From assembly GCA_002391625.1 (NCBI GenBank), contig DGFJ01000004.1, positions 80,606 through 100,045 on the forward strand: a stretch of 19,440 nucleotides of DNA, given 5' to 3'. The position numbers were made by a program, and so were the translations under genes. The notes under the pieces are model-generated. The model was given only the letters and a program-made list of their open reading frames with translations. It was not told the origin of the DNA and did no database searches. This DNA comes from Ruminococcaceae bacterium UBA3903. GTDB lineage: Bacteria; Bacillota; Clostridia; Oscillospirales; Acutalibacteraceae. This document shows, in pieces, positions 8,387 through 15,525 of this stretch. Every line of letters starts with the position of its first letter. Positions within the stretch are counted from its first letter, which is position 1.

Positions 8387-9321
8387 TTATCAGCACCACC
8401 TAACACTTGTTCTGCCTGTGTAAACATTTCTTCAATCATTTCCTTAGCTGGCTGTTCTTTTTTTACCATAGCCGCTACCTGACCTGCTAATACACAGCCT
8501 TGGGAAACCTCGCCCTCTCTGGCGGCTTTTCTAAGTCTGCCTAAGCCCATATTCTCTAATTCTTCATCAGTAACATTACTGTTGTATTCACTTTTTAGGT
8601 ACTCTCTGGTAAATGCGTTTTTAATGGAACGCACCGGATGACCTAAACGCTTACCTGTTACAACGGTATCTATATCTCTGGCTTTTAAAATTTTCTTTTT
8701 GTATTCATCGCTAATTGTACATTCATCAGCAACTAGGAAGCGTGTACCAACCTGCACACCAACAGCACCCAGCATAAATGCTGCGGCTATACCTCTGCCG
8801 TCTGCTATACCGCCAGCGGCAATAACAGGAATACTTACAACGTCACACACCTGTGGCACTAAAGCCATAGTTGTAATATCACCAATATGTCCGCCGGACT
8901 CTCCCCCCTCTGCAATAACCGCAAAGGCACCGTTTTTCTCTGCCATTCTGGCAAGAGCTGTAGATGGAACTACAGGTATAACCTTTATACCTGCATTATT
9001 CCACATTTCCATAAATCTAGCTGGATTACCAGCACCTGTTGTAACAACAGAAATTTTTTCCTCTGCTACAACCTTAGCGGTTTCCTCTACAAAGGGACTC
9101 ATAAGCATAATATTTACGCCAAAGGGCTTGTCCGTTAGCTTTCTTGCCTTTTGTATTTCTTCCCTAAGCTGTTCACCGTTGGAGTTCATAGCGGCTATAA
9201 TACCTAACCCGCCGCCGTTGCTGACACCTGCTGCCAAGGAAGCGTCGGCAACCCATGCCATGCCCCCTTGAAAAATAGGATACTTTATGTTTAGTAGTTC
9301 ATTAATTGGTGTACTTATCAT
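8374..9321 (-). CDS. fabK: Enoyl-ACP reductase II, FMN-dependent
   Basis: FabK performs the last reduction of each cycle (trans-2-enoyl-ACP to acyl-ACP) with FMN and NAD(P)H. The 315-aa TIM-barrel protein of the nitronate monooxygenase/FabK group has 'YPIFQGGMAWVADASLAAGV' near the N-terminus, 'VNIMLMSPFVEE', 'GAGNPARF', the catalytic His at about residue 145 in 'AEGGESGGHIGD', and the flavin phosphate segments 'VIAAGGIADGRGIAAAF' and 'VQVGTRFL'. No FabI is seen, so this is the likely enoyl reductase; organisms relying on FabK are known to be insensitive to triclosan. The ribosome site (AAGGGA, 10 bases before the ATG) is modest. acpP, usual just upstream, is absent. Confidence 0.95.
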   Translation of the reverse strand: MISTPINELLNIKYPIFQGGMAWVADASLAAGVSNGGGLGIIAAMNSNGEQLREEIQKARKLTDKPFGVNIMLMSPFVEETAKVVAEEKISVVTTGAGNPARFMEMWNNAGIKVIPVVPSTALARMAEKNGAFAVIAEGGESGGHIGDITTMALVPQVCDVVSIPVIAAGGIADGRGIAAAFMLGAVGVQVGTRFLVADECTISDEYKKKILKARDIDTVVTGKRLGHPVRSIKNAFTREYLKSEYNSNVTDEELENMGLGRLRKAAREGEVSQGCVLAGQVAAMVKKEQPAKEMIEEMFTQAEQVLGGADKWAK

Positions 9322-9336
9322 TGTATTTAGTTCCCT

Positions 9337-9356
9337 TCATTATGTACTTTGGTGCA
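9337..9356. repeat. 20-bp repeat, copy between fabH and fabK
   Basis: TCATTATGTACTTTGGTGCA matches the segment at 10287-10306 at 18 of 20 positions. This copy lies in the 54-bp gap upstream of fabK; the other is inside the 5' part of fabH. It overlaps the dyad at 9351-9369. Confidence 0.6.
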
Positions 9357-9369
9357 TACAAAATGCACC
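9351..9369. promoter_or_regulatory. Perfect dyad upstream of fabK, candidate operator
   Basis: GGTGCAT (9351-9357) and ATGCACC (9363-9369) are perfect inverted 7-mers with a 5-base spacer in the fabH-fabK gap. In streptococci FabT acts both at the operon promoter and upstream of fabK, so a regulator site is a reasonable reading; an RNA hairpin that adjusts fabK expression is the alternative. There is no long T tract after it in the direction of fabK. Confidence 0.4.
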
Positions 9370-9375
9370 GTTTTA

Positions 9376-10338
9376 TTAGTCCTTGTCCCAACGTATAACT
9401 GCACTGCCTGTTGTTAGCCCTGAGCCAAAGGCACACATTGCTATATAATCGCCTTTTTTAAATTTACCCGCCTTATTGGCTTCATCCAACGCCATTGGCA
9501 TACATGATGCAGATGTATTACCATAATGTGCAATATTGAATACATATTTTTCATGTGGAATAGGCAGCTTAGCGGCGGCGGCCTCTATAATTCTGCTGTT
9601 TGCCTGATGTGGGATAATATGGTCTATATCGTCAGGTGTTAAGCCAGCGTCCTTTATAGCCTTTTTTATCCCCCTAACCATAGAGGTAACGGCAAACTTA
9701 TAAACCTCTGGGCCATTCATATGAAGCACAGGCCTTTCTGATGGGTGCTTATAAAACGGAGAGGTGTTTTCCCCACGAGGTGCAAACAAAACGTCTGTGT
9801 TGCCCTTAGCCGTTAGGTTAATAGAACGCAAGCCCTCACCCTTAGATAATACAACAGCACCGCTGCCATCACCAAAAAGCACACAGGTTGAACGGTCTGT
9901 CCAATCGGTAATATTTGATAGGTTGTCCGCTGCTATAACCAAAACATTTTTGACCTTGTTACGGGCAAAAAAGCCATCGGCTACATCTAAGGCATACATA
10001 AAGCCAGAGCAGGCACCGTTAATATCAAAGGCAGGACAGGTAGCCCCTAATTCTTTTTGTACAATACACGCCTCAGATGGTGTTATAAGCTCCCCACGCA
10101 GTGTAGCACAGATAATTAAATCCAGCTCCTGTGGGGTTACCCCTGCATCCTCTAATGCGTTTTTGGCGGCGGTCACACATAAATCTGTTATGGTTTCTTC
10201 CTTACAAATATGACGTTCACATATTCCTGTTCGCTGCTGTATCCATTCGTCACTGGTATCTACAAATGTAGATATTTCTTGGTTAGTCATTATGTACTTC
10301 GGTACACATCTGCCAGTACCAATAATGCTAAAGCTCAT
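9376..10338 (-). CDS. fabH: 3-oxoacyl-ACP synthase III
   Basis: FabH starts each chain by condensing an acyl-CoA primer with malonyl-ACP. From the ATG at 10338 the protein has 320 aa, with the Cys-His-Asn triad at about C110 ('INGACSGFMYALD'), H244 ('IPHQANSRI') and N274 ('HYGNTSAS'). The N-terminus 'SFSIIGTGRCVPKYIMTN' and 'TSDEWIQQRTGI' are typical. I choose the ATG because AAAGG lies 9 bases before it; the TTG at 10347 directly abuts that site. The gene follows the MarR-type regulator by 27 bases, the conserved fabT-fabH order. Bases 10287-10306, inside this gene, carry the 20-bp motif repeated upstream of fabK. Confidence 0.96.
   Translation of the reverse strand: MSFSIIGTGRCVPKYIMTNQEISTFVDTSDEWIQQRTGICERHICKEETITDLCVTAAKNALEDAGVTPQELDLIICATLRGELITPSEACIVQKELGATCPAFDINGACSGFMYALDVADGFFARNKVKNVLVIAADNLSNITDWTDRSTCVLFGDGSGAVVLSKGEGLRSINLTAKGNTDVLFAPRGENTSPFYKHPSERPVLHMNGPEVYKFAVTSMVRGIKKAIKDAGLTPDDIDHIIPHQANSRIIEAAAAKLPIPHEKYVFNIAHYGNTSASCMPMALDEANKAGKFKKGDYIAMCAFGSGLTTGSAVIRWDKD
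10287..10306. repeat. 20-bp repeat, copy inside fabH, with TGTAC dyad
   Basis: TCATTATGTACTTCGGTACA contains the perfect palindrome TGTAC-TTCG-GTACA and matches 9337-9356 at 18 of 20 positions. It encodes part of the FabH N-terminus, so coding constraint alone does not explain the second, intergenic copy. Confidence 0.6.
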
Positions 10339-10365
10339 TAATATCAACCTTTCATTTTCCGCTTG

Positions 10366-10854
10366 TTAAGCCGATTTTTTTAGTTCTCTATATGTTTCTT
10401 CTTTTTTCAGCCTGCTGGTCAAAAATATATTCATTCTATCAATACAGCTTAAAAGAATATTTTTCTCCTCTAATGTCATCCCGTCAGATATACTCCTAGC
10501 CATATTTTTATGGAAACGCTTGTGTATCCTGTCTGCGTGTCGTCCCTTGTCTGTCAGATTAACATACACCTGTCTGCCGTCCTCCAGACTTTTTTTCCTA
10601 ACAACATAACCCTTTTTTTCCAGCCTGTTAACTGCTATGGTTACAGATGACGGTGTTATCATAAGCTCAGACGCTATCTCCCCTATCATTTTACCCCTGA
10701 TGGGACATTTGTTAATAACCTCCAGCATATGAAGCTCACTGATAGAAAGATTTATTCGTTTGGATTTAGTAAGCATATTTTGTTCTACTCTATTGAACAA
10801 GGAGTAGCTGTCTGTTATAACATCATTCAGACGTTCACAAAAATTGTCGGTCAT
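10366..10854 (-). CDS. fabT: MarR-family regulator, probable fatty-acid synthesis repressor FabT
   Basis: This 162-aa protein is a winged-helix MarR regulator. Helices around residues 38-80 ('ISELHMLEVI', 'GEIASELMITPSSVTIAVNRLEKKG') form the DNA-binding part, and the wing follows at 81-103 with the characteristic DGR motif and 'VYVNLTDKG'. The flanking N- and C-terminal helices make the dimer. It is the first gene of the operon, directly before fabH, the position of fabT in streptococci and many clostridia. There FabT represses the operon when bound to acyl-ACP. Function is inferred from family and position. GGAGG lies 6 bases before the ATG. Self-regulation through the palindrome at 10919-10941 in its leader is likely. 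Confidence 0.87.
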   Translation of the reverse strand: MTDNFCERLNDVITDSYSLFNRVEQNMLTKSKRINLSISELHMLEVINKCPIRGKMIGEIASELMITPSSVTIAVNRLEKKGYVVRKKSLEDGRQVYVNLTDKGRHADRIHKRFHKNMARSISDGMTLEEKNILLSCIDRMNIFLTSRLKKEETYRELKKSA

Positions 10855-10918
10855 AGTATTCCTCCAAAAACCTGTTTTTTCATTTGCATTATTTAGGAAT
10901 AATTGTCAACAGCCTAAA

Positions 10919-10941
10919 TGTATCATAATATTCATGATACA
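10919..10941. promoter_or_regulatory. Palindrome in the fabT leader, candidate FabT operator
   Basis: TGTATCAT (10919-10926) and ATGATACA (10934-10941) are perfect inverted 8-mers around a 7-base AT spacer, a typical size for a MarR-type site. A second pair, CTAAATG (10914-10920) and CATTTAG (10951-10957), partly encloses it. The site lies downstream of the predicted promoters and upstream of fabT. Confidence 0.55.
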
Positions 10942-10959
10942 CCAAAGCCACATTTAGCC

Positions 10960-10988
10960 ATTATAATTTATTTTGATTACCTAACTAA
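10960..10988 (-). promoter_or_regulatory. Second, weaker promoter candidate for the fab operon
   Basis: On the minus strand a perfect TATAAT lies at 10965-10960, 17 bases after TTAGTT (10988-10983), a poor -35 box. Transcripts from it would begin about 10 bases before the palindrome, so a bound regulator would block it directly. Confidence 0.4.
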
Positions 10989-11016
10989 TTTTATTACCAT
11001 GACTGTATTTTGTCAA
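10988..11016 (-). promoter_or_regulatory. Main sigma-A promoter of the fabT-accA operon
   Basis: On the minus strand TTGACA (11016-11011) is followed after 17 bases by TAAAAT (10993-10988). This is the best promoter in the gap upstream of fabT. It gives a leader of about 125 bases that contains the palindrome at 10919-10941. Confidence 0.7.
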
Positions 11017-11142
11017 CAAATAATCCAATAATCTGTTTATATTATCTTTATTGTATAATTATTGCCTAACCCATCAGATTATTTTGTTATATTATGGTTT
11101 TCATAAATTTTTTCTGGGTTTCTGTATGGCGGTCTATTACGC

Positions 11143-11466
11143 CTAACTGCAATAATCCTCTATTAGCTTTCTCAGCTTTTCCTCACCTGTAACCTCCACA
11201 CCAGCTGTTAAGTCCTCCCTGTCCCTTTGCGGTAGGTCCAACACACTTTTTTCAGTGGTGCTAACAGGCGTAGTTTCACCCTCACGAAAAACAGCTACCT
11301 TTCCGTTGTAATCCTTTACTATATATACATCCGAGCCTTGTGTGACAGCTTGGGTTGGCTCTGTGGCGTCTGCCCTTCCATCTCCACCTGTTATTGTCAG
11401 CACCAACGCCCCCGCCATCAAGCATATAAAAGCTATTACTACAGTAACAACTAATCTTTTACTCAT
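11143..11466 (-). CDS. Small membrane-anchored protein with BofC-like C-terminal domain
   Basis: A 107-aa protein with one N-terminal hydrophobic segment (residues ~5-26, after 'MSKR'), which should anchor it with the rest outside. After a short Thr/Asp-rich spacer comes 'YIVKDYNGKVAVFREGE', then 'LDLPQRDREDLTAGVEVTG' and the end 'LRKLIEDYCS'. This pattern (YNGKVAVF, LP..DR..L..GV, L..LIEDY.S) resembles the C-terminal domain of BofC found in many sporulating Firmicutes, where BofC modulates signalling between forespore and mother cell. The assignment is from memory and the role here is open. AGGAGAGG lies 11 bases before the ATG; a second GGAGG touches the ATG and is too close. The gene is divergent from the PBP gene. 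Confidence 0.7.
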   Translation of the reverse strand: MSKRLVVTVVIAFICLMAGALVLTITGGDGRADATEPTQAVTQGSDVYIVKDYNGKVAVFREGETTPVSTTEKSVLDLPQRDREDLTAGVEVTGEEKLRKLIEDYCS

Positions 11467-11498
11467 CCTCCATCTTTCCTCTCCTAAAAATGCCTAAC

Positions 11499-11504
11499 AT
11501 TATA
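11499..11504 (-). promoter_or_regulatory. -10 box of the BofC-like gene
   Basis: A perfect TATAAT on the minus strand lies about 35 bases before the start codon. I see no good -35 box at the right distance, so the site may need an activator or the call may be wrong. Confidence 0.4.
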
Positions 11505-11535
11505 TATAGCGTACAGCACCTATTTTTAAATGCCG

Positions 11536-11549
11536 TACATTTAAATGTA
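11536..11549. promoter_or_regulatory. 14-bp perfect palindrome between divergent genes
   Basis: TACATTTAAATGTA is a perfect palindrome in the 316-bp gap between the BofC-like gene and the PBP gene. It lies upstream of the -10 box of the former. A partial echo (AAATGTAAAT) occurs near 11610. No bound factor can be named. The rest of the gap is AT-rich, with no small gene that I can support. Confidence 0.35.
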
Positions 11550-11672
11550 AATACCACTGCTGCACAGCTGTACATCTATATTTTCTCTAACAATGGGGCA
11601 TTTTATTCAAATGTAAATTTTTGATTTTGTCAATAATTTATTAAAAATAGGATTTTAATTTTTGTCATAAGG

Positions 11673-11681
11673 TGTTATAAT
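11673..11681 (+). promoter_or_regulatory. Extended -10 promoter of the PBP gene
   Basis: TGTTATAAT is a perfect extended -10 element (TG, one base, TATAAT). The -35 region is only AT-rich, which is common with extended -10 promoters. The leader would be about 95 bases, ending in AAGGAGG (11766-11772) ahead of the ATG at 11783. Confidence 0.55.
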
Positions 11682-11782
11682 GTTTTAAGCTATATTTTTG
11701 CGTGGAAATGTAGTCTAAGCTTATTGTGCAATTTTTCAATAATTCTTCATCTTTTTTATAAAATTAAGGAGGCCTGCTTTTA

Positions 11783-14233
11783 ATGAGAAAAACAGACATT
11801 AGCCGGTATAAAAGCGAAGGAAATAACGGTAACGCAGTTCACAGCAACGTTGCAGTAGAGGGAACAAAAGGGTTTTTGTCCATTCTATGGAAGTTTATTT
11901 CCACCATACTTTTAATACTGGTCGTATCCGGTGTAATTGTAACAATTTCCTTGGGAATATACCTGTATGGCTTGGCTTGTCAGCCAACCGGTATAGACCT
12001 GCAAAGCGAAAAGATGCAGTTAACAACATTTATTTATGTTGATGACAAGGACGGCAACCCCGTGGAGTACCAAAGCCTGCACGACACAGAAAACCGTGTA
12101 TGGGTGACCTTTGATGAGATTCCACAACAAATGAAGGATGCCATGGTAGCCATTGAGGATAAACGTTTCTATGAGCATAATGGTGTTGACTGGGTACGTA
12201 CCATGGGTGCTATCCTAAACCTAAGCTCAGGAGAAGCCAGCTACGGTGGTTCTACCCTAACACAGCAGCTTATTAAAAACATATCAGGTGACAACGAGGT
12301 TAGTATATCACGTAAGCTAAACGAGATATTCCGTGCGTTAAACCTTGAGCGAGAGTACACAAAGGATGAAATATTGGAAGCCTACCTAAATATTGTTAAC
12401 TTCGGCAGTGGCTGTCAAGGCGTACAAACAGCAGCCCAGCTATATTTTGGCAAGGATATACAGGATTGCTCCATAGCACAATGCGCAGCAATAGCTGGTA
12501 TAACCCAAAACCCAGCCTTATACAATCCCTTGGCATATCCAGAGGAAAACAAGGCTCGTCGTGAAACTGTTATTTTGTCCATGTATGAGCAGGGTAAAAT
12601 ATCAAAGGACGAATATGACCAAGCTATGACCGAATCTGCCAATATGACCTTTGTAGGTTATGTTGATGATAACGATGATGATGAAGAAGATAAAAGCGAC
12701 ATTCCTAACTGGTATATAGAGGCAATGTTCAGAGATGTTAGAACAGATTTAGAGCAGAACATGGGCATCAGCGAGGAAATGGCAACAAAGAAAATATACA
12801 CAGGCGGTCTAAAAATTTACAGTGCAATGGATCTAGAGCTGCAAAACTTTGCGGAAGACTATCTGCTGAATGTAAAAACACCATATGACCCAAACATGGA
12901 AATAGCCGCCGTTATGTGCGGACTAGACGGCAGAGTTTTAGCTACAGTAGGCAGCCGTAACGAGAAAAAGGGTATGCTTGTATGGGACCGTGCCAGTAAC
13001 GCAGAGCTTCAGCCTGGTTCTTCAATAAAGCCTGTATGCGTATATCCCCTAGCCGTAGAAAATGACATATACAACTTCTCCTCTATGGTAAAGGATGAAC
13101 CAATAAGCAAGTGGAGATATGAAGATGGAGTTTGGAAGTCTGGTCCTAAAAACTCATATGAGGGATTTTTAGGTGAATTAACCTTAGCTGACGCTATCGA
13201 GCGTTCCTCTAACGCCTGTGCCGCTCAGACAATGGAGCTTGTTGGCACACAGACTGCATATAATGAAGCAGTAACAAAGCTTGGCTTTAAGCATTTGGCA
13301 GCCGAGGACGCAGAAAACCTAGGTGCGTTATCCTTAGGTGGTCTGGCTGGTGGTACAACAGTACGAGAAATGGCAGCCTCATACCAATATATGGGTAACG
13401 GTGGCAAATACTACTCGCCTTACACCTACACCTATGTAACAGACAGCGACGACAACGTAATATTAGACAACAGGGATCAGGTTCCTAACACTGCCTACAC
13501 CGAAGAAACAGCAACTATTATGAACAGGCTGCTACATTATAACGTTGTAAACAACAACCCTGCTCATACCTCTGCTGGTCAGGCAAAAATATCTGGCTGG
13601 GATATTCTTGGTAAAACAGGTACAACAGACTCTAACAAGGATCACTGGTTTGTTGGATTGTCACCATACGCAACCTGTGCTGTATGGACTGGCTATGATA
13701 CACCAGCATCTATCGCTGAATCTAGCTTTACTCACGCTGTTGACATATTCCATGACCTAATGCAGGAGTATTTATCCACAAAGGAAAATAAAGAGTTCAC
13801 ATTATCCGATAACGTTGAGGCTATATCATACTGCTCTAACACAGGCTTATTGGCAACCAGCTACTGCAGCAATACCTACACTGGCTACTATAAAAAAGAC
13901 CAAAAGCCTGAATACTGCTCTGGATATCACAGCTATTCGAATTACTCTAGCAATACCTATAATAGCTACAGCAACGAATATTCATCCAGCTATTCCAGCA
14001 GCAGTAATAATGATTATGATTACAGCAATGATTATTCAGATGATTATTCAGATGATTATTCAGACGATAACAGCAGTCACTCTGCCAGCTCTAACACAGG
14101 CGGCGGCACTGACACAGGTGACACAGGTAATGGTGATTATAACAGCGGTGATACCAACACAGGTGGCGGTGACACTGACACAGGTGGTGGCACAAGCAAC
14201 AACACAGGCGGAGATATCACACCTGCCGCATAA
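11783..14233 (+). CDS. Class A penicillin-binding protein (transglycosylase/transpeptidase)
   Basis: A bifunctional cell-wall synthase of 816 aa that polymerises glycan strands from lipid II and cross-links the peptides outside the membrane. It has a short cytoplasmic N-terminus and one membrane segment (~35-64). The GT51 glycosyltransferase follows, with E125/D126 in 'AIEDKRFYEHNGVDW' and 'GGSTLTQQLIKN' (155-166). The penicillin-binding transpeptidase has all three motifs: SSIK with nucleophile S413, SSN (475-477) and KTG (611-613). The Cys-containing segment 684-712 is common in Gram-positive PBP1A proteins. Residues ~714-816 form a disordered tail, first Tyr/Ser/Asn/Asp-rich, then Gly/Thr/Asp-rich. 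AAGGAGG precedes the ATG by 10 bases. hom follows after 48 bases without a visible terminator, so read-through is possible. Confidence 0.95.
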   Translation: MRKTDISRYKSEGNNGNAVHSNVAVEGTKGFLSILWKFISTILLILVVSGVIVTISLGIYLYGLACQPTGIDLQSEKMQLTTFIYVDDKDGNPVEYQSLHDTENRVWVTFDEIPQQMKDAMVAIEDKRFYEHNGVDWVRTMGAILNLSSGEASYGGSTLTQQLIKNISGDNEVSISRKLNEIFRALNLEREYTKDEILEAYLNIVNFGSGCQGVQTAAQLYFGKDIQDCSIAQCAAIAGITQNPALYNPLAYPEENKARRETVILSMYEQGKISKDEYDQAMTESANMTFVGYVDDNDDDEEDKSDIPNWYIEAMFRDVRTDLEQNMGISEEMATKKIYTGGLKIYSAMDLELQNFAEDYLLNVKTPYDPNMEIAAVMCGLDGRVLATVGSRNEKKGMLVWDRASNAELQPGSSIKPVCVYPLAVENDIYNFSSMVKDEPISKWRYEDGVWKSGPKNSYEGFLGELTLADAIERSSNACAAQTMELVGTQTAYNEAVTKLGFKHLAAEDAENLGALSLGGLAGGTTVREMAASYQYMGNGGKYYSPYTYTYVTDSDDNVILDNRDQVPNTAYTEETATIMNRLLHYNVVNNNPAHTSAGQAKISGWDILGKTGTTDSNKDHWFVGLSPYATCAVWTGYDTPASIAESSFTHAVDIFHDLMQEYLSTKENKEFTLSDNVEAISYCSNTGLLATSYCSNTYTGYYKKDQKPEYCSGYHSYSNYSSNTYNSYSNEYSSSYSSSSNNDYDYSNDYSDDYSDDYSDDNSSHSASSNTGGGTDTGDTGNGDYNSGDTNTGGGDTDTGGGTSNNTGGDITPAA
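14030..14065 (+). repeat. Three 12-bp tandem repeats inside the PBP tail
   Basis: GATTATTCAGAT occurs three times head to tail (14030-14041, 14042-14053, and 14054-14065 with one change). It encodes the DYSD repeats of the PBP tail. Such repeats can change copy number by slippage without breaking the frame. Confidence 0.85.
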
Positions 14234-14281
14234 AATATATAACAAAATATTAATCAGATAAGGAAAGCAGAGAGGTGCAAT

Positions 14282-15523
14282 ATGATACAGATAGCTATAA
14301 TGGGTTACGGAGTAGTAGGCTCTGGTGTTGCGGAAATAATTTCGACTCATAAGCAGAGTCTTGCTAAGAAAGCAAAGGAAGAAATACAAATAAAGCATAT
14401 TTTAGATTTAAGAGAATTTCCTGACAGTCCTTTTGCCCATATTTTTACAAAGGATTTTAACGACATTTTAAATGATGATGACGTTAAGGTTGTTGTAGAA
14501 GTAATGGGAGGTGTAAAGCCAGCCTTTGAATTTGTAAAGGCTTGTTTGGAAAAAGGCAAAAGTGTAGTAACATCAAACAAGGAGCTGGTTGCCAAAAAGG
14601 GTGCAGAGCTTTTAGCTGCGGCACAAAAAGCCAATGCAAACTTTTTGTTTGAAGCCAGCGTAGGTGGCGGTATCCCAATTATTCGTCCCTTAAACCAATG
14701 CTTAGCTGCCAATGATGTGGATGAGATAGCAGGTATATTAAACGGTACTACTAACTTTATCCTGACAAAGATGATACGTGAGCAAATGTCCTTTAAGGAT
14801 GCTTTAGCGTTAGCACAAAGCCTAGGCTACGCCGAGCGTGACCCTTCCGCTGATGTTAACGGTGACGATGCCTGCAGAAAAATTTGTATCTTGGCGTCCT
14901 TGGCATATGGCAAGCATATTTACCCCGACAACATATATACCGAAGGCATCACAAGCATTACTCTAGAGGACGTAGAATACGCTGCTGCTTGGGGTGGTGT
15001 TATAAAGCTGATTGGTGAGGTTAAGCACCTAGAAAGCGGTAAAAAGGACGTTTTTGTTGCCCCTATGTTTATTAGTCACGACAGCCAGCTGTCAAGCGTT
15101 GACGATGTATTTAACGGCATTATGGTTCGTGGCGATTCAACTGGTGATGTTGTATTCTATGGCAAGGGTGCTGGCAAGCTGCCAACAGCAAGCGCTGTGG
15201 TAGCCGATGTTATTGACTGTATTAAGCACTTAGATTCCAGAAAATATTTATTCTGGGCAGACAGCAACGGTGAAGATGTAGAGCCATACGAAAACAGCGT
15301 AGCTGCTATGTATATCAGAGTTACTCAGGATAAGGGCAATGCCTATGAAACAGCACAGCAGGTATTTGGCAATATACGCCGACTAACAAGAAACAACGCC
15401 ACTGCTAACGAATGTGCATTTGTCACAGACGAAATGAGTATTAAAGAGCTAAGAGCAAAAATTTCACAGCTAACCGACAATGGCGTAAATGTGCTAAACT
15501 CTATTAGAATTGGTGATCTGTAA
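14282..15523 (+). CDS. hom: Homoserine dehydrogenase
   Basis: Hom reduces aspartate semialdehyde to homoserine, the branch toward threonine and methionine. The 413-aa protein has the dinucleotide-binding loop GYGVVGSG (8-15), 'VVTSNKELVAKKG' (95-107), 'FEASVGGGIPIIRPL' (123-137), 'GILNGTTNFIL' (151-161) and the signature 'GYAERDPSADVNGDDACRK' (182-200) with catalytic Asp/Lys. The C-terminal ~80 residues ('AAMYIRVTQDKGNAYETAQQ' to the end) look like a diverged ACT domain, which in this family often gives feedback inhibition by threonine. GAGAGGTG precedes the ATG. thrB starts 2 bases after the stop. Confidence 0.95.
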   Translation: MIQIAIMGYGVVGSGVAEIISTHKQSLAKKAKEEIQIKHILDLREFPDSPFAHIFTKDFNDILNDDDVKVVVEVMGGVKPAFEFVKACLEKGKSVVTSNKELVAKKGAELLAAAQKANANFLFEASVGGGIPIIRPLNQCLAANDVDEIAGILNGTTNFILTKMIREQMSFKDALALAQSLGYAERDPSADVNGDDACRKICILASLAYGKHIYPDNIYTEGITSITLEDVEYAAAWGGVIKLIGEVKHLESGKKDVFVAPMFISHDSQLSSVDDVFNGIMVRGDSTGDVVFYGKGAGKLPTASAVVADVIDCIKHLDSRKYLFWADSNGEDVEPYENSVAAMYIRVTQDKGNAYETAQQVFGNIRRLTRNNATANECAFVTDEMSIKELRAKISQLTDNGVNVLNSIRIGDL

Positions 15524-15525
15524 TT

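Noticed and set aside
8699..9271. 190-codon plus-strand open frame opposite fabK
   Set aside because: It lies wholly within fabK on the other strand, is rich in Ser/Pro/Ala/Ile as expected for an antisense frame, and has no ribosome site.
13815..14261. Plus-strand 148-codon frame overlapping the PBP 3' end in another frame
   Set aside because: It is an Ile/Thr/Ala-rich frame shift of the PBP repeat tail. The PBP frame is continuous and ends in a proper stop.
14060..14398. Minus-strand open frame of 112 codons opposite the PBP tail and hom start
   Set aside because: It is the antisense of the PBP tail repeats, with Cys/Val/Thr low complexity, and shows no initiation signals.
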